Assembly: GCA_009787795.1 (NCBI GenBank)
Contig: WQSP01000003.1
Span: forward strand, 1-44,977
From: Treponema sp.
GTDB taxonomy: Bacteria > Spirochaetota > Spirochaetia > Treponematales > Breznakiellaceae
DNA length: 44,977 bases
Direction: 5' to 3'
Shown piece by piece: positions 28,826-38,632 of the stretch (its first letter is position 1; each line of letters starts with the position of its first letter). A program made the position numbers and the translations under genes. Below the pieces are notes generated by a model. It was not told where the DNA came from and did not search any database. It saw nothing but the letters and a program-made list of their open reading frames with translations.

Positions 28826-30358
28826 ATGACTGAAAACGAAATTCGCCAATTGATAAAAATTGACGAATTTAACGGAGAAAAGATAATTTGCAAAATCCGC
28901 ATGGTTCTTGCAATTATATTCCTGGCAAGCGTGCCTTTAATCTCGTTTTCCAGAGTTATGAACGGAGAAAGCCATTTTCCGCCTCAGGCCTATTTTTGCT
29001 GCTGTTTGTTTTTTGTTTATTCAATTTTCATCCATTTTTACCTTTCCAAAAAAACTTATGTCCATTCCTCATTTAAATACATATGCGTTATAATTGACAT
29101 GACAATTCATTCTGCAAGTATCTGGATTGGCTGCACATATCCCCTGATTGCGCCCGCAATTTCATATCTTTCCACATGGGCGCTTTTTTTCCTTGTTTTG
29201 ATAATGGTTGGCGCATTCAGGTACAGCGTAAGATGCGCGTATTTTTCGGGCGTTTTTGCGGGTTTATGCTACTTGTCTGTTGTTATCATAAACGAAAAGC
29301 ATTTGGATTTGCCTTACTTTTTCATTTTGGAAAACGAAACCATGAACGTGCGGTTTCCCGTCTTTAACGAAACATTTCGCGTAATGGCAATGGTCGTAAC
29401 GGGCGCAATTACCGGTTTTGCCTGCAAAAGGCACTTTTCCCTTTTTAACAACATGATAAACACGCAAATCTCGGCAACCGAAGCCGCTTCCAGAACGGTG
29501 GAACAGACAAGAAACATGGCAAAAACAATTCAAAAATCCACCGATGAAATATTTCTTTCATCTAAAGAAATATTTTCCACCGCGAACAGTCAGGCTGCAA
29601 GCATTCAGGAAATCGAGGCTACAATAGGCGAAAATACGGGGATCGCGGGAGACATAGCGGAAAAAACTTCCAGCGTCGCTTCCATTGTGTCAAAAATGGA
29701 AAATGATGTCATTCACGGTTTTACCGTTCTTGGACGCAATGTGGATCAGCTTGAAGACATAAAAATGAAAAATGACGGACTGATTTCGGGAATTGTGTCG
29801 CTTGGAAACAAGATTTCAAAAATTCGCGATATTGTAAAAAACATCAATACAATTACGGATCAAACCAAAGTGATTGCGTTTAACGCGGCTTTGGAAGCGG
29901 CAAGCGCGGGAGACAAGGGAAAACGTTTTTCTGTTGTTGCAAGCGAGGTAAACCGTCTTGCAGACGATATTTCTTCGCTTACAAAACAGATACGCGAAAA
30001 TGTCGAGGAAATTCAAGGTTCGTCGTCATCCCTGATTGTTGCAAGCGAGGAATCGGCGGAAAAAATAACTGAAGGAAACAACCTTATCAGGGAACTGGAA
30101 GAAATATTCACAGAGATAAGAAGCGGAGCCGAAATAACGGCAAACCGGGCGCAAACCATAACGATATCAACCCAAAAACAGCAAAAATCGTCGGAACAAA
30201 TCAACATTGCGATAGCCGACATTTCAAAAGGTTTGACCAATTTTATCCAATCAACAAGAATTGCAACAGGCTCTGCGCAGGATCTTGTGCAATTGACCGG
30301 GGAATTGGGCGAATTGCTGACAGATAAGGATGAAACCAAAAATGAAGGCGGCGTTTAA
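28826..30358 (+). CDS. Methyl-accepting chemotaxis-like protein with multi-pass (about 6 TM) N-terminal domain
   Basis: Several hydrophobic segments in the first ~210 aa; NTITDQTKVIAFNAALEAASAGDKGKRFSVVASEVNRLADD. Confidence 0.87.
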   Translation: MTENEIRQLIKIDEFNGEKIICKIRMVLAIIFLASVPLISFSRVMNGESHFPPQAYFCCCLFFVYSIFIHFYLSKKTYVHSSFKYICVIIDMTIHSASIWIGCTYPLIAPAISYLSTWALFFLVLIMVGAFRYSVRCAYFSGVFAGLCYLSVVIINEKHLDLPYFFILENETMNVRFPVFNETFRVMAMVVTGAITGFACKRHFSLFNNMINTQISATEAASRTVEQTRNMAKTIQKSTDEIFLSSKEIFSTANSQAASIQEIEATIGENTGIAGDIAEKTSSVASIVSKMENDVIHGFTVLGRNVDQLEDIKMKNDGLISGIVSLGNKISKIRDIVKNINTITDQTKVIAFNAALEAASAGDKGKRFSVVASEVNRLADDISSLTKQIRENVEEIQGSSSSLIVASEESAEKITEGNNLIRELEEIFTEIRSGAEITANRAQTITISTQKQQKSSEQINIAIADISKGLTNFIQSTRIATGSAQDLVQLTGELGELLTDKDETKNEGGV

Positions 30359-30370
30359 AACGAAAAAATT

Positions 30371-32533
30371 ATGGCAATAGACAAAGAAAAATATATTAAG
30401 AAATATATTGACGAAGGACTTGACAACACAGCCCTGGTCGAATCTCTTGTCTTTGACATTAAAGACGGCGTATCGGTAGAGGACGATCTTGCCACCCTGC
30501 TTCGCGCGCTTCATACGCTTAAAGGTTCATCCCGCATGCTTGAGTTCAGGCGAATCGAAGAATTAAGTCACGCTCTTGAAAGCGTTTTTGGCTCTCTCAG
30601 GGAACAGCGCATTGGAATGTCCGAAAACGCGGTCAAACTGGTTTTATCGTCTTTGGATTTGCTGAAAAAGGGATTTGCCGCAATACGGCAGGAAAAAGAA
30701 GACGCAATTGACATAAACGATCATGTAAAAAACCTTACGCTTCTTGCCGCAAACGACGATTTTGAAATTCCGGACAACGATAAGACAAATACGCAGCAAG
30801 AAAGCGGCGAAGAGACAAAAAAACGCAAAGATTCAAAATCGGAAACAATCCGTTTGTCACTCGAAAAAATTGACGGCATTATCAAAAGTATCGCGTCTTT
30901 GCAGGCTTTGGAAATATCGGCAAAAAGCCTGTCTCAAAGCGGCGCCGAACTTTCCAAACAAATAAAAGAATTTTACAAGTCCATAAAAGATTTGACAAAA
31001 CACGATTTTGCCGTTACTTCCAATTACAGAAAACTTGAACGTCTTTGCGAACGGCTCAATTCGTCGTTGAAAAACTATTCCATTGACGCGGGTACAAGCA
31101 TAAGGGGAGCGCATGACAGCGTAATATCCCTTCGCACTCTTCCAATGTCCGTGATTTTTGACAGTTACCCGCGCTATGTTTTCGAACTGTCCGAAGAATT
31201 GGGAAAAAAGGTGCATCTTTCGATTGAAGGCAACGAAAACGAAATAGACAAAAACATAATAGAAGCAATGTCGGACGTTTTTTTGCATATGGTCAGAAAT
31301 GCCGTGGATCACGGTATTGAAACCCCGGAAGAAAGAAAGTCGTGCGGAAAAAACGAAACGGGGAAGCTTTCAATTGTCTGCTCAAGAGAGAGCGGCAGCA
31401 TGAAAATTTTCATTTCAGATGACGGACGCGGAATTGATGTTGAAAGAATCAGAAAAAAAGCGGTGAAAGACGGGTATGTTTCCCAGGGAGCCGCCGATCT
31501 TCTGTCAAAGGAAGACCTTACCAATTTTATTTTCCAAAGCGGTTTTTCAACTTCGGGAAACGTAAGCAATGTTTCCGGCAGAGGCGTTGGAATGGATGTT
31601 GTGCGCGAAACTGTCGAATCCCTTAAGGGAAGCATTGTGGTGGAAAGTTATTTTATGGAAGGCACAACATTTACAATAACCGTTCCGCTCTCCATTGCCG
31701 CCTTAACGGGATTCCCCGTAGAATGCGGAGGGTTGAAATTCATAATTCCCTCGAATTTTGTCGACAACGTTTTGCTTCTTAACCGCGAAAATATCATAAC
31801 CGTGGTGGACAGACCGGAAATAAGGTACAATGACAGAATAATAAAACTGTTTTTCCTGAATCAGGTGTTAAACATAAAAACGGATGCGATTCAATTCAAT
31901 GATATTTTTTTTGTTGCAATTATCAGGTCTTATGACGATATTGCCGCAATTGCGGTTGACAATATCGACAGCATGAGATCCGTCATATTGAAAAACATGC
32001 CCGCCTTTATGGAAAGCATGCCCGTTTTTTCCGGTATTGTTCTTAACGAAGATTACGAAATGGCGAGCGTTCTTCATATTCCCACTGTCTTAAAAATGGC
32101 AAAACGCATAAAATCCATCGAAATAAAAAAACGAAGCGCAGAATTCGAAAAACAGAAAAAATCGATACTTGTAGTCGACGATTCTCTCCCTACAAGGGAA
32201 ATAGAAAGAGAAATATTGATGTCGGAAGGTTTTATTGTCGACACCGCAGAAGACGGCTCGCAGGGATTAAAAGCCGCAAAGCAAAAACATTATGACCTTA
32301 TTTGCACCGACCTTAACATGCCTGTTATGGACGGCTTTATGTTTATAGAAAATTTAAAAAAGAACGATTCGCTTTCCGGGATTCCCGTTATTGTAATTTC
32401 ATCCAACGCGAACGAAGAAGACAAGGCAAAAGCGTACAAACTGGGCGCTTCCCGTTATATCTTGAAGAATTCGTTTAACAATCAGAATCTCCTTGAAACG
32501 GTAAACGAGTTAATCGGAGAAAAAAATGCCTGA
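30371..32533 (+). CDS. cheA: CheA histidine kinase fused to C-terminal receiver domain
   Basis: HPt LLRALHTLKGSSRMLEF; N box HMVRNAVDHGIETPEER; DDGRGID; GRGVGMDVV; CheW-like regulatory region; C-terminal REC ILVVDDSLPTREIE...DLICTDLNMPVMDG. Confidence 0.94.
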   Translation: MAIDKEKYIKKYIDEGLDNTALVESLVFDIKDGVSVEDDLATLLRALHTLKGSSRMLEFRRIEELSHALESVFGSLREQRIGMSENAVKLVLSSLDLLKKGFAAIRQEKEDAIDINDHVKNLTLLAANDDFEIPDNDKTNTQQESGEETKKRKDSKSETIRLSLEKIDGIIKSIASLQALEISAKSLSQSGAELSKQIKEFYKSIKDLTKHDFAVTSNYRKLERLCERLNSSLKNYSIDAGTSIRGAHDSVISLRTLPMSVIFDSYPRYVFELSEELGKKVHLSIEGNENEIDKNIIEAMSDVFLHMVRNAVDHGIETPEERKSCGKNETGKLSIVCSRESGSMKIFISDDGRGIDVERIRKKAVKDGYVSQGAADLLSKEDLTNFIFQSGFSTSGNVSNVSGRGVGMDVVRETVESLKGSIVVESYFMEGTTFTITVPLSIAALTGFPVECGGLKFIIPSNFVDNVLLLNRENIITVVDRPEIRYNDRIIKLFFLNQVLNIKTDAIQFNDIFFVAIIRSYDDIAAIAVDNIDSMRSVILKNMPAFMESMPVFSGIVLNEDYEMASVLHIPTVLKMAKRIKSIEIKKRSAEFEKQKKSILVVDDSLPTREIEREILMSEGFIVDTAEDGSQGLKAAKQKHYDLICTDLNMPVMDGFMFIENLKKNDSLSGIPVIVISSNANEEDKAKAYKLGASRYILKNSFNNQNLLETVNELIGEKNA

Positions 32534-34427
32534 CATGCAAAAAAGAATTTTAATATTGGAAGATTCCGATATTTTTTCCGATATGCTGTTCGAAGCTTTT
32601 GGCACTTCCGGTTTCTTATTGGAAAGGGCCGTTAACGGTTTTGAAGGAATAAAAAAAGTCTATTCGTTTTTGCCGCATTTGATAATAACCGACATTGAAA
32701 TGCCCCTGTTCAAGGGATACCAGGTTACGCGCCTTTTAAAGTCGCGCAAGAACACAAAAAACATTCCTGTTGTCATGTTTACGTCTTTGGAAGAAACAAA
32801 AGACAAATTCTGGGGAGCCCAGGCGGGAGCCGATTATTATATCGAAAAAACTCCCGACAATATTGAACCTCTTGTAAGGGAAGTGACAAAATTACTGTCT
32901 TCCAAACAGGATATTGATTTTGGCGCGATAGAAAAAGAAAGCAAAAAAATAAACAACGATTCCATCATAGAAATTACAAACAATCTTTTGGACAACAAAC
33001 TTTTCCAGACAACCATTGTCGGTTTGCTTGCCGAGTTGTCGGGAGAAGCGCATTCTTTGGATACTGTCGTTCATGGAATATTCGATTTATTGAAAAATTC
33101 ATGCGAAGCGGAAATTGCAATCATGATGATTCGCTCAGGCAACAGTTTTTTGCATGTTTATTCTTCCAATTACTCGGGATTTGCCAAAGAACAATTTGAA
33201 AATTTTTCCGGTATTTGCTTTTCCGATTTTGGCAATCTTTTCCCCGATTTTGGGCATTTGTCGAAATCTTCCAAACATTTTTTAAAGGAAGGAACCAATA
33301 CAAACAGCATAACATCTTATGTACGCATTCCGCTTAAAATATCGGGAGAAATATTCGCTTCTCTTCACATTGCAAATACAATCAACGATTACTTTTCTCC
33401 TTCCATTATGGAAAACCTGAATGTTTTTGCAGCCTCCGCATCTCCTGTTGTTTCAAACGCGCTTACCATGCACGAAATGACCGTTCTGCAAAAAAATACG
33501 CGCATGGCGTTTGCGCGTTATGTTCCCGCCGACGTCATTGACGAACTGATAAACGAAACGACAAAAAAAGCGCAAAAAAGCGAAAACAGATACGTCTCTG
33601 TCCTGTTCTGCGACATAAGAAATTTTACCAATATTGCGGAAATGTCGGAAGCGCAAAATGTTGTCGATTTTTTAAATACTTATTTTGCAAAAATGGGAAC
33701 GGAAATAATTTCGGAAAACGGACACATTGACAAGTTTATAGGAGACGCGATAATGGCTGTTTTCGGCGCGTTTCATACGACGGAGAACTCGCCTTTAAAC
33801 GCAATAAGGGCGGCAGTAAAAATGCTTGCCGCGCTTGAAATGATAAATTCTTCGTCTTCTTCAAAACTGGGAGAGGATAAAATAGGAATCGGCATCGGCA
33901 TCAATTGCGGCGAATGCATTATCGGCAATATCGGTTTTAAGAACAAAATGGATTTTACGCTGATTGGCGACACTGTAAACATTGCGTCAAGACTTGAAGG
34001 ACTTACAAAAATATACAGGCATCCGCTAATTGTTTCAGAATCCGTTTATGAAGCGGTCAGGGAAAATTTTCTGTTCAGGAAAATTGACAACGTGCGCGTT
34101 AAGGGAAAGGAAAAACCAATCGGCATCTATGCCGTCTATTCGGGATTCTACGGCACAGAGGGAAAAAGATTAAGATCGGGGGGCACCGCCGACATCGTTT
34201 CGGTTCCGTCCCTTTTGATAAACCGCGAAACTCTTGCCAATTACAATAAGGGATTGCAGGTTTTTTACATGCGCGAATGGAAACTTGCGCAGGAATATTT
34301 TATAAAGTCGCTTGAATTCGACAATGAGGATTTTCTTTCCAAAACGTATCTTGAACGCGCAATTGAATATGAAAAATCTCCGCCCGACGAAGACTGGGAC
34401 GGAATAATCACAATAAAAAGAAAATAA
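32526..34427 (+). CDS. Response regulator with GAF-like domain and class III adenylate/guanylate cyclase catalytic domain
   Basis: REC RILILEDSDIF...LIITDIEMPLFKGYQ; cyclase VSVLFCDIRNFTNIAE, GHIDKFIGDAIMAVFG, GIGINCGECIIGNIG, DFTLIGDTVNIASRLEG. Confidence 0.93.
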   Translation: MPDMQKRILILEDSDIFSDMLFEAFGTSGFLLERAVNGFEGIKKVYSFLPHLIITDIEMPLFKGYQVTRLLKSRKNTKNIPVVMFTSLEETKDKFWGAQAGADYYIEKTPDNIEPLVREVTKLLSSKQDIDFGAIEKESKKINNDSIIEITNNLLDNKLFQTTIVGLLAELSGEAHSLDTVVHGIFDLLKNSCEAEIAIMMIRSGNSFLHVYSSNYSGFAKEQFENFSGICFSDFGNLFPDFGHLSKSSKHFLKEGTNTNSITSYVRIPLKISGEIFASLHIANTINDYFSPSIMENLNVFAASASPVVSNALTMHEMTVLQKNTRMAFARYVPADVIDELINETTKKAQKSENRYVSVLFCDIRNFTNIAEMSEAQNVVDFLNTYFAKMGTEIISENGHIDKFIGDAIMAVFGAFHTTENSPLNAIRAAVKMLAALEMINSSSSSKLGEDKIGIGIGINCGECIIGNIGFKNKMDFTLIGDTVNIASRLEGLTKIYRHPLIVSESVYEAVRENFLFRKIDNVRVKGKEKPIGIYAVYSGFYGTEGKRLRSGGTADIVSVPSLLINRETLANYNKGLQVFYMREWKLAQEYFIKSLEFDNEDFLSKTYLERAIEYEKSPPDEDWDGIITIKRK

Positions 34428-34439
34428 AAGAGGTAAGAC

Positions 34440-35954
34440 ATGAAATTGGAAGAAATCAACGAACGAATAAAAAAAGACGAGTATCAGGGCGAATTGTTAA
34501 TAAATAAAATTCGTTTTTGCCTTGGCATAATTTTTGTTGCAAGCCTTTTTCTTCTTTCCCTGTTAAGAAATATTGAAGGTCTGCCGCATTACCCTTTTCG
34601 CACATTTATATTTACATCCTGTTTTTTACTCTACTCTGTCGTCGTTTATTTTTACATTAAAAACAACAGGGTTCTTGACAAGTATTTCAAATATATTCTT
34701 GTTACGATCGATTCTTTGCTTATAAGCGCGGCAATTTGGGCGGGATGCACCTACCCCGAACTTTCTCCTCCAATAGTTTTTCTTTCCATTCAGGCGCTTT
34801 TTTACATGGTGCTCATAATGGCGGGGTCGTTCAGATACAGCGTTTCCTGCGCGTTTTATTCGGGATTTTTTTCCGGTTTTTGCTATCTGATTGTCGTTTA
34901 TGCAAACGGAAAATATCTCGATTTGCCGTATTTTTTCCACTTTGAGGGCAGCGTGATAAATGTAAATTTTCCCCTTTACAACGAAGCTTTTCGCGTAATT
35001 GCGATGATTGTTATGGGGCTTGTTTCGGGAATAGCAAGCAAACGTCATTTCCTTCTTTTTAAAAACATGATTGAATCCCAGGCGGATGCCGCATTTGCAG
35101 CTTCCAAAACGGTCGAGCAGACGAAAACAATGGCAAAGGTCATAAAAAAATCGACAGACGAAATATTTTTATCGTCAAAGGACATTTTTTCAACAGCCAA
35201 CAATCAGGCTGCAAGCATTCAGGAAATAGAAAGCACCATAAGCGAAAACACAAAGATCGCGGGAGAGATTCAGGACAAGACGACAAGCGTTGCGAACATT
35301 TCTTCCAAAATGGAAAATGACGTAATACACGGCTTTTCCGTTTTGGGACACAACGTCGAACAATTAATAGACATTAAAAAGAAAAACGACGGCGTTATTG
35401 CAGGCATCATAAGCCTTGGAAACAAAATTTTAAAAATACGCGACATAGTGAAAAACATTAACACCATAACGGATCAGACAAAAGTTATCGCGTTTAATGC
35501 GGCACTGGAAGCCGCAAGCGCAGGAGACAAGGGAAAACGTTTTTCTGTCGTGGCAAGCGAAGTAAACAGGCTTGCGGACGATATTTCCGTTCTTACAAAA
35601 CAGATAAGGGAAAACGTGGAAGAGATACAAAATTCTTCTTCGTCATTAATCATTTCCAGCGAAGAAAGCGCGGATAAAATAACGGAAGGCAATCATCTGA
35701 TAAAGGAACTTGAAGACATATTCCGCGAGATCAGATCGGGAGCCGAGATAACATCGAATCAGGCGCAGACAATTTCCGTTTTTTCCCACAAGCAGCTAAA
35801 GTCGTCCGAACATATCAATATTGCAATTTCAGACATCTCCAAAGGTTTGTTCAGTTTTATCCAATCTACAAAAGTGGCAACGTCTTCGGCTGAAGGGCTT
35901 ACGGAAATGATAAAGGAGCTTGATACCATTCTGACTGGACAAAACGCCAAATAA
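34440..35954 (+). CDS. Methyl-accepting chemotaxis-like protein, paralog of 28826-30358
   Basis: Colinear multi-pass N-terminus and NTITDQTKVIAFNAALEAASAGDKGKRFSVVASEVNRLADDIS. Confidence 0.88.
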   Translation: MKLEEINERIKKDEYQGELLINKIRFCLGIIFVASLFLLSLLRNIEGLPHYPFRTFIFTSCFLLYSVVVYFYIKNNRVLDKYFKYILVTIDSLLISAAIWAGCTYPELSPPIVFLSIQALFYMVLIMAGSFRYSVSCAFYSGFFSGFCYLIVVYANGKYLDLPYFFHFEGSVINVNFPLYNEAFRVIAMIVMGLVSGIASKRHFLLFKNMIESQADAAFAASKTVEQTKTMAKVIKKSTDEIFLSSKDIFSTANNQAASIQEIESTISENTKIAGEIQDKTTSVANISSKMENDVIHGFSVLGHNVEQLIDIKKKNDGVIAGIISLGNKILKIRDIVKNINTITDQTKVIAFNAALEAASAGDKGKRFSVVASEVNRLADDISVLTKQIRENVEEIQNSSSSLIISSEESADKITEGNHLIKELEDIFREIRSGAEITSNQAQTISVFSHKQLKSSEHINIAISDISKGLFSFIQSTKVATSSAEGLTEMIKELDTILTGQNAK

Positions 35955-35962
35955 GGAATAAA

Positions 35963-38617
35963 ATGACAATCATGCGCCTTTACCCGATCAGATTTGCTGC
36001 CGTATTTTTTTTGTTCTTCTCATGCTTTTTTCTGTTTGCCCGCGATGTCAGAATTACGGTTATCGACTCCGATTTGAATCTTCCGCTGGAAGGCGCAACG
36101 GTAAGAACCAGAGACGGAATCGAATATACATGCGATGCAAACGGAAACGTTACAATACAGGCTCCCGAAGACAGGCAGATAATTGTACAAGCCGCTTATC
36201 CGGGTTATGAAGCGGGAATTATATCAATTCCTGTTACAGGCAATCATTTTACAATACAGCTTCGTCTGTCGGGAGTTATGCAGGCAAGAGAGCTTGTAAT
36301 AGAAGCGGAAAGACCCGGGCAAAACGAAACCAGAACAGGGCGCAGTATCGCGGTAAGTTCGCGCGACATATCCCAAACGGCGGAAATCGGCATAATCGAA
36401 GATGTTATGAGCACCATTTCACTTCTTCCGGGCGTAAGCTATTCGGGTTTTCTGGACGCGCAACCAAGCATTCGCGGAGGACATCCGGGAGACATGAGCG
36501 CGTCGTTAAACGGTTTTTATATAAACAATCCGTTTTTTTGGGGTGGCACTTTTTCAATTTTTGATCCGCGAATGGTACAGCACGCGCAATTGTCTCACGG
36601 CGTTTTTTCATCACGCTATGGACATACAATTTCGGGGTTACTCGAAATTACGACAAAAAACCCCTCTCCCACACAAACGCAGTTTGAATTAAGCATGAAT
36701 ACAAGCGCCGCCAACTTTAACATATCCGTTCCGTTTGCAGGAAAGGGAGGGATATTGGTAATGGGCAGGATCACATATTACGATCCTGTTTTGGCTCTTG
36801 CGGGCGAATTGTCACCCTTAATTCCCGAGCTTGAACTTGTTTCTTCGTTTGAGCCCGTTCCGTACATAAGAACCGCAACATTAAACGGCAATTACAGATT
36901 TACCGACAAACTGGAACTTAACGCAACAGGATTTTTCGGCATGGACGGCGTTGGCGTAAAATTCAACAATGTCAGTACCGTTAATGAATTTCTTTCAAGC
37001 AATACGTCAATAGATTTTTTGTTTACAAATTATCAGGCTTTCTTCACTTCTTCCCTTTCATGGAATCCGAGCGCAAATACGCTTTTGAAATTCATGGCGG
37101 GAACGGGTTATGAAGAACAGGTAAATTACGGCAACATCAATTATGACATAAACAGAAGTTTTTCCGATACATTCAAAACCACTTACCCTGCATACTTTTC
37201 GCTTTTTCAGAATATCCAGGGAGCCGATTACAATTTTAAGGATTCAGGTCTTATCGATCAAAGCGAATCAAATTTGAACGTTCAGGGAAGGCTTGATTTT
37301 GACTGGGAAATTTCCAAACATGTTCTTTTGTCGGCGGGAGCGCAGACAATGTACAATCATTTTAACGCTTCCGGCATACAGAGCATGACAATAGAAAGGG
37401 CTTTTAACGGAAGCAACGGCATTACGGATCCTGCAATGAGGGAACAAATAGAAGCGCAAATTACCGGTTATTTTTCGCCGTATCCTGTGCCGCCTGCGTT
37501 ATATGATTTTTTGATAGTTGCATTTCCTGTCGGATATCCTCCCAATCCCAGCAACAATTTGCTTTCGACATCGGGATTCATCCTTGGAGAATTCAGCATC
37601 GGAAACAGGTTTAATGCGGAGCTTGGAATAAGAATCGATCATTTCATGTTATTCGGCAAAAACGATTTTACGGTGCAAAGCGATCCTGTTTTCAATCCGC
37701 GGTTGAATCTTGAATTCAATCTTTACAGCGGTTCGGGATTTTTCAGGAAAATCGATCTTGCTCTGGGTACGGGCATTTTTTCTTCCATAAACAGCAATGT
37801 TTTTTCTGCGGAGGAACAGTACAATATAACAAAATTCAATCCAAACCGTTCGTGGACTTCCATCTTTGGAATTAAATTCGAATTCCCGCAGTCCATTACC
37901 CTTAATGTCGAAGGTTATTACAAACATATATACGATCGAATGTATATCGTAATGAATACGGCAACCGACGATTACAACACCTCTTATGACATCTCGCCGC
38001 ACTTCGACGGGGAAGGAACGGTTTGGGGCATTGATGTAATGATTCAAAAACTTCAATCGCGTTATTTTGACGGATGGCTTTCGTATTCCTTCAGTTATGC
38101 AAAATACAGGGATCCGCAGGGAGGGAATCAGGGTATCGGCGGAGGAAACCGCGGAAACGACTGGTATTTTCCGACATTCCACAGATTCCATACGCTAAAC
38201 CTTGTAATGAATTACAAGCCTGTCCAAAGCATTAACATCTATACGCGCTTTGGATTGGCATCGGGAGTTCCGTTAAGAAGAAGGTCCGAAGAAGGTCCTG
38301 TAAGCCTGCCTGTCTATCTTTATGAAAACGAAATTTTTATAGAAAAGTTTTACTGGCGTTCTTCTTATGACGATTCAAACCGCACAACTCCTTCCCTTAA
38401 TCTTGACATCAAGTTTTCCTATTTTGGAACCAACAGAAAGGGAAGATCAAGATATGAATTTTATTTTGCCGTGGAAAACGTGCTTGGGTTATTGTACAGC
38501 GCTCAGGGCAACACGAGCTTTAACCAATACACAGGCGAAATGGATACAGGCAGTTTTGCCGCAACTTTTGACATGCCGATTCCAATTCCGTCTTTCGGTT
38601 TCAGAATCAGTTATTAA
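35963..38617 (+). CDS. TonB-dependent outer-membrane receptor with N-terminal carboxypeptidase-regulatory-like domain
   Basis: Signal peptide; VRITVIDSDLNLPLEGATVRTRDG...; plug-like IIEDVMSTISLLPGVSYSGFLDAQPSIRGGHPGDMSASLNGFYINNPFF...GHTISGLLEITTKNPS; barrel with C-terminal aromatic ...GFRISY. Confidence 0.88.
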   Translation: MTIMRLYPIRFAAVFFLFFSCFFLFARDVRITVIDSDLNLPLEGATVRTRDGIEYTCDANGNVTIQAPEDRQIIVQAAYPGYEAGIISIPVTGNHFTIQLRLSGVMQARELVIEAERPGQNETRTGRSIAVSSRDISQTAEIGIIEDVMSTISLLPGVSYSGFLDAQPSIRGGHPGDMSASLNGFYINNPFFWGGTFSIFDPRMVQHAQLSHGVFSSRYGHTISGLLEITTKNPSPTQTQFELSMNTSAANFNISVPFAGKGGILVMGRITYYDPVLALAGELSPLIPELELVSSFEPVPYIRTATLNGNYRFTDKLELNATGFFGMDGVGVKFNNVSTVNEFLSSNTSIDFLFTNYQAFFTSSLSWNPSANTLLKFMAGTGYEEQVNYGNINYDINRSFSDTFKTTYPAYFSLFQNIQGADYNFKDSGLIDQSESNLNVQGRLDFDWEISKHVLLSAGAQTMYNHFNASGIQSMTIERAFNGSNGITDPAMREQIEAQITGYFSPYPVPPALYDFLIVAFPVGYPPNPSNNLLSTSGFILGEFSIGNRFNAELGIRIDHFMLFGKNDFTVQSDPVFNPRLNLEFNLYSGSGFFRKIDLALGTGIFSSINSNVFSAEEQYNITKFNPNRSWTSIFGIKFEFPQSITLNVEGYYKHIYDRMYIVMNTATDDYNTSYDISPHFDGEGTVWGIDVMIQKLQSRYFDGWLSYSFSYAKYRDPQGGNQGIGGGNRGNDWYFPTFHRFHTLNLVMNYKPVQSINIYTRFGLASGVPLRRRSEEGPVSLPVYLYENEIFIEKFYWRSSYDDSNRTTPSLNLDIKFSYFGTNRKGRSRYEFYFAVENVLGLLYSAQGNTSFNQYTGEMDTGSFAATFDMPIPIPSFGFRISY

Positions 38618-38632
38618 CGGGGTGTTTGAACT

